The notes under the pieces are model-generated. The model worked only from the letters and a program-made list of their open reading frames with translations, was not told the DNA's origin and searched no databases. From CAZUNO01 sp964621445 [NCBI: Candidatus Hadarchaeota archaeon] (lineage in GTDB: Archaea > CAYQAE01 > CAYVLA01), in NCBI GenBank assembly GCA_964621445.1, contig CAZUNO010000030.1:9629-27758 (forward strand): a stretch of 18,130 bases of DNA, in the 5' to 3' direction. Positions 7,123-13,975 of this stretch are shown piece after piece. The first letter of the stretch is position 1. Every line of letters begins with the position of its first letter. Position numbers and translations under genes: made by a program.

Positions 7123-9408
7123 TCAACTCTCACATGTTGTCGAATCTTTGCCCTCTAAGAGGGAGATAAACTGTGCAATTGCTGGGAAAATCATCATAAA
7201 TAGAATGGAGGGTCCGGTCACCTCAGGAATCTCGGTGAACCACAGGGAATTCGAGCCGGCGGCCTTGAGGGTCAGCCACTCCTCCTGGGCCTGGTAGTCC
7301 GCAGGGTAGGCACAGTGATGGAATTCCGGCCACGGGGACGGGGCCGGGAATTGGCCACCCATGGTCAGGCAGTAGACCCGTGTCTGTTGGTGATACCATC
7401 CCCTGAGCTCAACCACCCATTCCGACATCCCGTCATCATCGATGTCGCCCCACCATGACCCAGTGGTGTGCCTATCCAAGGTTCGTACATAGTCATCGAT
7501 GTAGTAGGACTCCAGGCTCCCAGTAGCTCCATCCATTACTATGGGATAGGGAATCGCCAGGAGTATTTCCTGTTCGCCGTCCCCGTCGATATCGGCTATC
7601 AGTTGATTTGAAGACCAGTCAGTGAGCATGGCTCCCTCCGGTATGCTGCCCTGCTCCAACCACCGCTCCAGATTCCTCTCCCATTTAGTGTATGGTTGTC
7701 GTCCCTGGAAGCCGAGGCAATATATGGTGGTGCCCGATACCAAGACCAATTCCGGCACCCCGTCCCGGTCGATGTCCCCCAGGGCCTGTCCAAACCTGAC
7801 CTTGTCCATGTAAGGTGAGGTCCATGATGCCGCCTCCCGTCCCTCGGGATCCAGCACCAGTACCTGGAAGGGGGGTCCACCCGTCCAAGACAGTGCCTCG
7901 TATTCCCGATCACCGTCAATATCAAGAACCATGACCGGGCTCTCAATAAAGCCGTGCTGGTGCCTGTATCTCCATTCCGTCTCTCCGTCCTGGCTGGATA
8001 CGCACCAGATGTAACCCTCGAAACTGGTCCACATTATCTCAATTACCCCATCCCCATCAATGTCGGCAAGGGTCGGGGTTCCCTGCGATCCCCCGGTAAC
8101 CGTCCGGTTCCAAACGGTCTTGCCGGTATGTTCTATTCGGTAAAGGTACCCCGTATCATCAACCAGGAAGAACTCCACTTGGCCGTCACCGTCCACGTCC
8201 ATGGCCTGAGGCGGACCGCTTGCTGGTCTTACCCCTCTGGGGTTGTCCCATATCCAGTACACCGAGCCGTCGGGGTTCAGTACGTGAAGCCTGCCTCCAT
8301 CCCCCGCAAGGCAAATCTCGTGCACCCCGTTACCGTCCAGATCCAACAGGGACGCCTTGGTGGTGGGGTTTCCCAGCAGCCCCTCTTTTTCGATCGGCGG
8401 ATATATCCATTCAAAGGTCCCACGGGCATCTATACACCATATCCTCTTGCTCTGACCCTCACGGGTTCCAAAAATCAGCTCCCGAACATCATCATCGTCC
8501 ACGTCCCATCCGGTGAACCCCGAACGGTGCCCCGAACCGAACACCCCGCCCAGGGCGTCGCTGGTGTTGAAAACCCACTTGACATCCAGGTCTGGCTCTT
8601 CATCAGGGTCAATAATGAAATTGATGGTCGAGGTCTCGAAGTTATCGCCGCTGGAGACCGAGATAACCGCTGTGTGGTAGCCTATGTCCACAGACAAGGG
8701 GATTTTCATCTCCTTTGGACATATGTGGTCGTCCAAAATCATCGAGCCCCTCCCTATCTCCACTCCATCGATTGTCACCGTGAAGTTGTAGTTGACATAT
8801 CTGTCATGGATCTGGAATATGACCCTATTGGCCTCGGTGTACCTGCCCCCCTGGCGGGGCCACACCACATTAAGGGCCGGGATGACCGCCGGACCGCGGG
8901 TCGCCGAGATGGCGATATCCAGTTCGGACCCAATGTAGTTCAGGGTAAGGATCTCCATGGACTCAAACTCCGATTTGCTAAATTCAAAGACCACCCAACA
9001 GGACAGGGTGTCTTTGGGATCGACGGTCACCGGCGATGAGAGCCATTTCGTACGTTCAATGCCTCTCCCGCAAAATAAACGGCCGCCGGGTATCGAGGCA
9101 CATTGATGGACCACAGGTCTGGGCTCCCCGTCATCGGCCCTGGCATTCATGGCCGAAGGGGAGAAGTAGATCATGCGGTTGCTGGGATTCTCAACCAGGA
9201 CCCACACCACCATTCTTCGGGCGCCGTCCACGTCCCCCACCGCCAAAAAGTGAATGGTGAGCTCTCCCCATGAGATGGATTTCTGACCGGGAACAAAGTT
9301 GGTATGGTTTTTATGTTCTGGAACCTCTGCGCAGGATACCTGTCCCGACAGTGAAACCGCGAGCAGTACCCCGAGGCAGAACATAGTAAGCGTCCCCCAA
9401 ATTCTCAT
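7123..9408 (-). CDS. Large surface beta-propeller with DxDGDG calcium-type repeats
   Basis: A 761-residue exported protein from ATG 9408. A signal peptide occupies residues 1-27 (MRIWGTLTMFCLGVLLAVSL, then SGQVSCA). A beta-sandwich region of about 240 residues follows. Then come at least seven FG-GAP/VCBS-like blades, each with an acidic loop: DLDGNGVHEI, DVDGDGQVEF, DIDGDGVIEI, DIDGDREYEA, DIDRDGVPEL, DIDGDGEQEI, DIDDDGMSEW. These loops typically bind Ca2+ in integrin-like propellers. A hydrophobic segment near the C-terminus (GPSILFMMIFPAIAQFISLL) probably anchors it in the membrane. An upstream in-frame TTG (9435) exists, but the ATG gives the better signal peptide. No catalytic residues are recognised; ligand or glycan binding is inferred. 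It is divergent from the amidotransferase-like gene at 9601 and ends eight bases from the DUF1854 remnant on the other strand. The frame is intact. Confidence 0.85.
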   Translation of the reverse strand: MRIWGTLTMFCLGVLLAVSLSGQVSCAEVPEHKNHTNFVPGQKSISWGELTIHFLAVGDVDGARRMVVWVLVENPSNRMIYFSPSAMNARADDGEPRPVVHQCASIPGGRLFCGRGIERTKWLSSPVTVDPKDTLSCWVVFEFSKSEFESMEILTLNYIGSELDIAISATRGPAVIPALNVVWPRQGGRYTEANRVIFQIHDRYVNYNFTVTIDGVEIGRGSMILDDHICPKEMKIPLSVDIGYHTAVISVSSGDNFETSTINFIIDPDEEPDLDVKWVFNTSDALGGVFGSGHRSGFTGWDVDDDDVRELIFGTREGQSKRIWCIDARGTFEWIYPPIEKEGLLGNPTTKASLLDLDGNGVHEICLAGDGGRLHVLNPDGSVYWIWDNPRGVRPASGPPQAMDVDGDGQVEFFLVDDTGYLYRIEHTGKTVWNRTVTGGSQGTPTLADIDGDGVIEIMWTSFEGYIWCVSSQDGETEWRYRHQHGFIESPVMVLDIDGDREYEALSWTGGPPFQVLVLDPEGREAASWTSPYMDKVRFGQALGDIDRDGVPELVLVSGTTIYCLGFQGRQPYTKWERNLERWLEQGSIPEGAMLTDWSSNQLIADIDGDGEQEILLAIPYPIVMDGATGSLESYYIDDYVRTLDRHTTGSWWGDIDDDGMSEWVVELRGWYHQQTRVYCLTMGGQFPAPSPWPEFHHCAYPADYQAQEEWLTLKAAGSNSLWFTEIPEVTGPSILFMMIFPAIAQFISLLEGKDSTTCES

Positions 9409-9576
9409 GAATTCACACTGATCTATCAGATGCAATTGAAATACAAAAAGATTATTCTCAAGTCAGGATATCGCTCTTCCCAGGGGTCGGTTCGTTCGAT
9501 CCTAAATAGAGAGCAATTAATCTCAAAAATTTGAAATTTAATTTGTAAGATATGGATTTTGCCTTTCAGGCAAGCT

Positions 9577-9588
9577 AATTATATATAC
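9577..9588 (+). promoter_or_regulatory. TATA box for the gene at 9601
   Basis: AATTATATATAC is a near-consensus archaeal TATA box. Centred at about 9582, it predicts transcription starting near 9608, which would favour a start codon downstream of TTG 9601 (for example TTG 9628). The AGGT at 9589-9592, eight bases before TTG 9601, favours 9601 instead. The conflict is unresolved. Confidence 0.55.
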
Positions 9589-9600
9589 AGGTATGGATAT

Positions 9601-10847
9601 TTGATCAGAATTGTTTGGGGGCTTTGGTTGAGCTGGCGAAGTGGGATTGTTCCCGGTTCGATATTCCTCATGTTGGCCATGAGTCTATCACTTAACGGCA
9701 TTTGGGGTATGGAAACACGTTATGATCCGGATTCCAGGACCATCAGGGTCGTATGGGGGGTTGCCTCCGGCAAAGCCCTTAGGTGTGCCCAGCAGGACCC
9801 CCGGATCCATGTGAGGGTGGTAATCCCGCCCCTGACATATGAGCGTACTATGGCCGATCTGGGGTATTCCAGGCGCATTGCCCGGATATACATGCCCAGG
9901 ACCTATGCCCACCTGGTGGAGAATACTGATCTGTTGATAATTGAGATCGATACCCAGTGCTTCACTCCCAGCAATCATATCTGGTTCAGGGACGCGGTGG
10001 TCAAGAAGGGACTAGGTTTCATAATGGGTGGGGGAGCCATGAGCTTCGGGGCCAACCCTCCCTTCACCAACTGGTGTGAGACGGCACTGGACGAGATACT
10101 CCCCGTCAAATATTTCCACGGCCAGGCCGAGGGAAGACATTCCAAGGAATACATGGTAGAGCTCAGAGTGGTGGCGCCAGAAAACGAGCTGGCAAGCTCC
10201 ATCCCATGGGAATCTGCGCCCCGCTATTATCCCCCCAACATAGTGGAAGCCAGACTGGGTTGTGTGCCCCTCATAGTTTCCGATAACCGGGAGGAGACCC
10301 TTATCTACTTCTACTGGGATGTTGGGCAGGGCAGGTTCCTTGGCGTCCAGAACCTGAACAGCTTCTTCTCCGATTTCCTGAACTGGGATTTCTATTGGGA
10401 TGCAACCCTGAATAGTCTCTATTACGCAGTGGCCTTTCCGATCCCCGGGGATGTTGAGGTAGTTCACCAGATACGCGGATCGTGGGATTTGGTACAGTTC
10501 AGGAGTCGCTGTTGTTTAGTCTGATTGAGTTCGCGGAAAAGTACGGGGCCGACATCTCCAGGCTGGAGGAGGGGATCGAGGATGCCCATGCAATGAGGAA
10601 GGAGTCCGACGATCTCTACCTGGAAGGCGACTATGCCGGTTCCCTGGAAAGCATAAGGGAGGGAATCGCGAAGCTGGAAGGCCTTCAGGTACTGGCCGTC
10701 AAATTCAAGGAACGGGCCCTTTTCTGGGTTTACGTAATCGAGTGGCTGGTGGTGTCCTCGGCTGCAATGGTGTCCGGCTTCGTTCTCTGGTCGCTGATGA
10801 TAAAGAGGTCCATGTACCGAGAGGTTGAGATAACATCGATCCCCTAG
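9601..10847 (+). pseudogene. Paralogue of the anchored amidotransferase-like protein, frameshifted
   Basis: Two overlapping frames make one protein. The first (TTG 9601 to the stop at 10522-10524) has a signal peptide (SGIVPGSIFLMLAMSLSLNG), then an amidotransferase-like domain with MPRTYAHLVENTDLLIIEID, GLGFIMGGGAMSFGANPPF and YWDVGQGRFLGVQNL. The second (frame 3, from about 10495 to TAG 10845) has the hairpin YLEGDYAGSLESIREGIAKL and the membrane anchor FWVYVIEWLVVSSAAMVSGF followed by VLWSLMIKRSMYREVE. These match the 3968-5185 protein in order: FPRTYE/MPRTYA, WDYGQGR/WDVGQGR, VIEW...VLWSLMVRRKMYKAVE. The frame slips between DLVQ and ESLLFSLIEFAEKYG near 10495-10510. The rest is clean, so the lesion is recent or an assembly error. 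As written, the product would lose its anchor and be released. Confidence 0.8.
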
Positions 10848-10914
10848 GCCTCCAACAGTTGCCTGGTCTCTGATGATGTATTTTCTAATTAGCTTTCTGG
10901 AGGTGAACAGGTGA

Positions 10915-11250
10915 GCCATCTGGCTGAGGTAGGAGTTTTCCACGCATACGAACAGTATTCTTTTAATGGCCCCTCCCCGAATCTGTTTTTCGTCCGATTG
11001 GCCACTGCTACCAGGCTCAGCATGATGAGTACCTACAAGCACACCCATGGTAGCCAGAGCCGCTCCTGAGCCAAGCACGTAGACGGAGATGACGACCGCG
11101 ACAGTTAGCCCGAAAAAAATTGCTGGCGCCGATCATCGCCACCGGCACGGCGATGCGATGCGGCGAATGCCAGAGGTAGCCCTAGCTATAGGTCAGGCCG
11201 AAGATAAAGTAGGTCTGGATGGTCAACCGCACCGCGGTGAGAGCGATCGC
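10915..11250 (-). pseudogene. Remnant of a second arsenic operon: ACR3 C-terminus plus ArsC N-terminus
   Basis: Reading the minus strand from 11250, one frame gives TIQTYFIFGLTYS, a stop (TAG), GYLWHSPHRIAVPVAMIGAS and NFF. It then shifts to LTVAVVISVYVLGSGAALAT and shifts again to VLIMLSLVAVANRTKNRFGE. This is the C-terminal quarter of an ACR3 exporter and aligns with GASNFF, SGAALAT and VAIANRT of the intact copy at 967-2034. Right after it comes KRILFVCVENSYLSQMAHLF, the N-terminus of an arsenate reductase of the low-molecular-weight phosphatase type. The P-loop that should read CVENSCRSQMA here has Tyr-Leu in place of Cys-Arg. The resemblance ends near 10915. Two frameshifts, a stop and lost P-loop residues show true decay. 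No upstream part of this ACR3 was found before the PIN gene at 11329. Confidence 0.85.
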
Positions 11251-11328
11251 CAATCAAAGAGGAAATTATTCCAGACAAGAGGGAAGGAAAACGCAAAACA
11301 ACCGAAGCTGGTATCCTGATGTTCAGGT

Positions 11329-11733
11329 TTACTCACCTAGAATTTGAAGTAGCTCTCCCGCGCTCACTATTTCGATCTCCTTGAAATCTTCTAGGTCAAG
11401 TAGGTGATGGTCCCCCGAAACCAAGTAATCGGCCTTTCCCTCCCTTGCGCACTCCAAAAACTTGTTGTCAGAGGGATCATCCCGTATAAAGTCCATTTCT
11501 TCGTTGGGGGATACCAGCTCTGCAAGGAAAAGATAGTAATCGACATGCTCGTTCACCTTCCTCTCTTCGAGTTCAAACTTCTCGTAAGAAAGTACTTTCT
11601 TGAGTTCATCCAAAATTTGCACTGAGGTAATCAACTCTAACTCCCCTTCTTCGATCAACTCGACGATCTTCGACTCGTTGCCCTCCCAGAAGATTGCGGA
11701 CACTAGGACATTCGTGTCGGTCACGACTCTCAT
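11329..11733 (-). CDS. PIN-domain ribonuclease toxin (VapC-like, COG1569 type)
   Basis: A 134-residue PIN-domain protein, predicted to be a Mg2+-dependent ribonuclease and the toxin of a type II toxin-antitoxin pair. The four acidic positions of the PIN active site are visible: D6 in VVTDTNVLVSA, E43 in ILDELKK, D89 in DDPSDNKFLECA and D108 in YLVSGDHHLL. The length and the sequence MRVVTDTNVLVSAIFWEGNE fit the 'putative toxin component, PIN family' group. ATG 11733 lies three bases after the antitoxin stop (TGACATATG), so translation is probably coupled. The reading frame and active site are intact. The target RNA cannot be told from sequence. Confidence 0.9.
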   Translation of the reverse strand: MRVVTDTNVLVSAIFWEGNESKIVELIEEGELELITSVQILDELKKVLSYEKFELEERKVNEHVDYYLFLAELVSPNEEMDFIRDDPSDNKFLECAREGKADYLVSGDHHLLDLEDFKEIEIVSAGELLQILGE

Positions 11734-11736
11734 ATG

Positions 11737-11994
11737 TCAACCCTTGCGTACTTCACTGATCGCCCGGTCGACATCCTCCTTTTCAATGCCAAGCTCGCTG
11801 ATCTGTTTCCTGACCGATTCAGATAGCTCCGAGAATATCCCCTCTTCCGGCTCCGATAGCTTCTTCAAAACTATCCTGTCTCCCGTTGTATAGGTCAAAA
11901 GCATGGTTCCTTTCCCCAATCCTAGCTTTTCCCTGATCTCTTTTGGTATGACGACCTGTCCTTTCGATGAGGTCCTAGTAACAGAAAGAGTCAT
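11737..11994 (-). CDS. AbrB/MazE-type antitoxin (SpoVT-AbrB domain)
   Basis: An 85-residue protein. The first 50 residues form a swapped-hairpin AbrB domain: SVTRTSSKGQVVIPKEIREK, then LGLGKGTMLLTYTTGDRIVL. The acidic C-terminal tail (SEPEEGIFSELSESVRKQIS and following) is the usual toxin-wrapping region. It binds DNA to repress its own promoter and neutralises the PIN toxin encoded three bases downstream. ATG 11994 is the first good start. A TATA box (12028-12037) and a perfect 16-base palindrome (12008-12023), the likely operator, sit just upstream. The gene is less GC-rich than the flanking genes. Confidence 0.9.
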   Translation of the reverse strand: MTLSVTRTSSKGQVVIPKEIREKLGLGKGTMLLTYTTGDRIVLKKLSEPEEGIFSELSESVRKQISELGIEKEDVDRAISEVRKG

Positions 11995-12007
11995 TCAATA
12001 TCATCAT

Positions 12008-12023
12008 GTAAGATTAATCTTAC
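12008..12023. promoter_or_regulatory. Perfect 16-base palindrome, probable antitoxin operator
   Basis: GTAAGATTAATCTTAC reads the same on both strands with no mismatch. It lies between the antitoxin TATA box and ATG 11994, at the expected transcription start. A dimeric AbrB-type antitoxin bound here would block transcription initiation. The palindrome is seen directly; binding is inferred. Confidence 0.75.
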
Positions 12024-12027
12024 TTGC

Positions 12028-12037
12028 TAATAAAAGT
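12028..12037 (-). promoter_or_regulatory. TATA box of the toxin-antitoxin operon
   Basis: On the minus strand the sequence CTTTTATTAG lies about 38 bases before the antitoxin ATG. Centred near 12032, it predicts a transcript start near 12007, at the edge of the 16-base palindrome. Confidence 0.5.
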
Positions 12038-12105
12038 TTGAGGGAAAAGAGAAAACATTTCACGATTCAGGTCCAGGCATTTCTCCATATGGCTTAATAG
12101 AAAGG

Positions 12106-12519
12106 GTGCGAGTAATGAGGCCGGAATCATCCCGGACCGTGAAATTGGATCGCTCGGGGATGCAGCGTGAACTTCATCCATTATGGCCGGTATCCCTCCC
12201 AAAGCCGTTTTCTGCCCCCGCTCGAGGACCATGCCCCTCCGAACTGGAGGACATGTTCGGTTTTGATCCGGATGTCGTATATTTTGGACATATCCACCGT
12301 GAATTGGATTTTGATGACAGTTCCAGATACGTGAGTCCCGGCTCTCTGGGGTGCTACTCCAAGCCCGTGGCTAGATTTCACCTGCTGGAGATAGACGGGG
12401 ATGGCTACATAATCTCGAAGCACCGTGTTGAGTACGACGATTCCTCCGTGTTCCAGGATCTCGAGGCCCGTGATGTTCCTGACCGGGAGAATATAGTGCG
12501 GACCTTCTTTCCCAGGTGA
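12106..12519 (+). pseudogene. C-terminal fragment of a metallophosphoesterase
   Basis: The last 90 or so residues are the C-terminal part of a calcineurin-like phosphoesterase of the YfcE/MJ0936 type. They include DPDVVYFGHIHRELDF with the metal-binding GHxH motif, then SRYVSPGSLGCYSKPVARFH, the usual NPGSvg turn. The N-terminal metal ligands (DxH, GD, GNH) are absent. The residues before CPSELEDMFGFD do not look like this family, and the frame lacks a convincing start; the first candidate is GTG 12106. It is therefore a 5'-truncated gene. It abuts the promoter side of the toxin-antitoxin module, which could have been inserted here. Its end overlaps the promoter of the GNAT gene. Confidence 0.7.
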
Positions 12520-12524
12520 TGAGG

Positions 12525-12535
12525 ATTTATATATG
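12525..12535 (+). promoter_or_regulatory. TATA box that sets the GNAT start
   Basis: ATTTATATATG is a strong archaeal TATA box centred at about 12530. Transcription should start near 12556, two bases before ATG 12558, giving a nearly leaderless mRNA and excluding the upstream in-frame GTG 12516 and ATG 12519. Confidence 0.7.
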
Positions 12536-12557
12536 GGAGGACGGGTCTTTTATTTGT

Positions 12558-13103
12558 ATGCAGTCAAGGGGATCTGGTGCCGATGATTACCGGGTTCGGG
12601 ATGCCGAGGCCGCCGATGAGAAGGCTCTAAGAAGGATGGCAATTGAGCTTCAGAAGCATGTGGAGGGCTGTAACCCCGATATCTGGCGAGCATCCCAGGA
12701 AGGACTTGACTATTTGGGGAATACTCTGATCGAGGCTTTATCCAACCGGGATTGTCGGGTCCTGGTGGCTGCAGACCCGGCAGGCAAGGTAATGGGCTTC
12801 GCAAAGGCCAGCGTCAGGGTCCTGGACAGGTACGGTGGGATAACCGTGGGGAGGATAGACAGGGCCTATGTTCTGGACGGCCATCGAGGAGGGGGAATTG
12901 GGTCGGCTTTGGTTGAGTGTCTCTGTGATTTTTTCGGTAGCCGCGGGGCGGATGACATATCGGTCAGGTATGTTGTGGGGAACCCCGAAGCTGAGGATTT
13001 CTGGGACGGTCTGGGGTTTTCGCCCAGAATCGAGATCGGTGGCATAGATCGTGATACTCTTCTTGACCGGCTCAGGGAAAGAGGGTCAGAAGTGTCATCC
13101 TAG
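12558..13103 (+). CDS. GNAT-family N-acetyltransferase
   Basis: A 181-residue acetyl-CoA-dependent acetyltransferase of the GNAT superfamily. The acetyl-CoA pyrophosphate-binding motif A is clear: DRAYVLDGHRGGGIGSALVE (R/QxxGxG/A form). It is preceded by strands VLVAADPAGKVMGFAKASVR and followed by the terminal NPEAEDFWDGLGFSPRIEI, typical of motif B. The N-terminal region DYRVRDAEAADEKALRRMAI is the usual first strand and helix. Substrate unknown. The start was set at ATG 12558 because of the TATA box at 12525-12535; the frame is open further upstream, to GTG 12516. It overlaps nothing intact and is transcribed away from the toxin-antitoxin pair. Confidence 0.88.
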   Translation: MQSRGSGADDYRVRDAEAADEKALRRMAIELQKHVEGCNPDIWRASQEGLDYLGNTLIEALSNRDCRVLVAADPAGKVMGFAKASVRVLDRYGGITVGRIDRAYVLDGHRGGGIGSALVECLCDFFGSRGADDISVRYVVGNPEAEDFWDGLGFSPRIEIGGIDRDTLLDRLRERGSEVSS

Positions 13104-13177
13104 CTTAAGATTTCAAGTTTATTGGAGACCTGGACCGAAAATTCATTTCAATAAGGTTTAGAGCCATCGATTACCCA

Positions 13178-13187
13178 CATTTATTAG
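13178..13187 (+). promoter_or_regulatory. TATA-like box before the membrane protein gene
   Basis: CATTTATTAG lies centred about 25 bases before ATG 13208. The mRNA is therefore predicted to begin at or very near the start codon (leaderless), which agrees with the absence of a Shine-Dalgarno sequence there. Confidence 0.5.
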
Positions 13188-13207
13188 CCGAAAGACCCAT
13201 TCGGAAA

Positions 13208-13891
13208 ATGAGTTTTGTAATAATCGGAAGCAGGTGGGTTGCTGGAAAGTTGCTGGGGGTGCTTGCTCTGCATCTGTTTGTACTACCGTTCTTCTCCAAA
13301 GAAGGCCGATTTACGGCCCGTTTACACGAGATTGCGTCAGGCTTACTAAGCAGTACCCGAAGGGCGGTTAGGAGATTTCAGGGCTCAAATCGCGGCGCCC
13401 TGGTTCTGATGGTGCTTCTCGTGCTGGGACTGATGTGGCTTCCATACTCCATTGCCAATGGTCTTTATGGGGGTGAGGAGCTTCACCTGGAGAAAACACT
13501 GGACTGGTGGACGGTCGTCATAGCCCCAGCTTTGATAGGATTCCTTGGTGTGCTTAGAGCTCGGAGCCTACCCATGTCTGCCGGGGCCGTGGCAGTGACC
13601 ATTATTCTCGTATTTCTAGTCATCTGGCCTCTAACCCAGGCTCTGGATACTCATCTCTACCAGGATGTGTTGAGGAAGGAGTTTCGAGCCTATAAGGAAT
13701 ACATGATGGAGAACTACCCGGAGACATTTCCCGATATGGATATTCCCGGCATCGTTAACGCTCGTTCACCCTTTCAAGGGGGGATTATCTTTCCATCCCT
13801 CTTTTGGTTGGGCCCCCTTGTCCTGGGCGCATTGGCGGGAGCTGCCTTAAGAGTGGTCACCATGCTGGGGGAGGAATCCACCCAGGATTAG
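13208..13891 (+). CDS. Membrane protein of unknown function
   Basis: A 227-residue protein with about five hydrophobic segments. They lie near residues 3-30 (GKLLGVLALHLFVLPFF), 62-84 (GALVLMVLLVLGLMWLPYSI), 98-113 (WWTVVIAPALIGFLGVL), 120-142 (AVAVTIILVFLVIWPLTQ) and 193-217 (FPSLFWLGPLVLGALAGAAL). A basic cytoplasmic loop (STRRAVRRFQ) separates the first two. The 50-residue loop before the last segment, with LDTHLYQDVLRKEFRAYKEY and NYPETFPDMDIPG, is hydrophilic. No family motif is recognised. The start is supported by a TATA-like box at 13178-13187. It stands alone between the GNAT gene and the sugar cluster. Confidence 0.8.
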   Translation: MSFVIIGSRWVAGKLLGVLALHLFVLPFFSKEGRFTARLHEIASGLLSSTRRAVRRFQGSNRGALVLMVLLVLGLMWLPYSIANGLYGGEELHLEKTLDWWTVVIAPALIGFLGVLRARSLPMSAGAVAVTIILVFLVIWPLTQALDTHLYQDVLRKEFRAYKEYMMENYPETFPDMDIPGIVNARSPFQGGIIFPSLFWLGPLVLGALAGAALRVVTMLGEESTQD

Positions 13892-13975
13892 TTCGTTTCC
13901 TAGACACGGGCCACGAAACACTTTACAGATCCACCCCATCCAGGCCACTTCCAGGTACTTGGGAGTGACTCGAGC

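Noticed and set aside
7954-9039. A 361-codon plus-strand open frame
   Set aside because: It lies antisense to the propeller gene, whose translation has a signal peptide and seven repeats. The plus-strand product has no recognisable domain, and its openness follows from the codon bias of the real gene.
9480-9510. A GGTTCGTTCGATCC stretch resembling a tRNA T-arm
   Set aside because: The loop sequence does not match GTTCRANYC at the right spacing, and no acceptor, D or anticodon arms can be folded around it.
10464-11078. A 204-codon minus-strand open frame starting in the ACR3 remnant
   Set aside because: Only the first third carries ACR3/ArsC similarity, and even that crosses frames. The rest is antisense to the end of the anchored protein gene.
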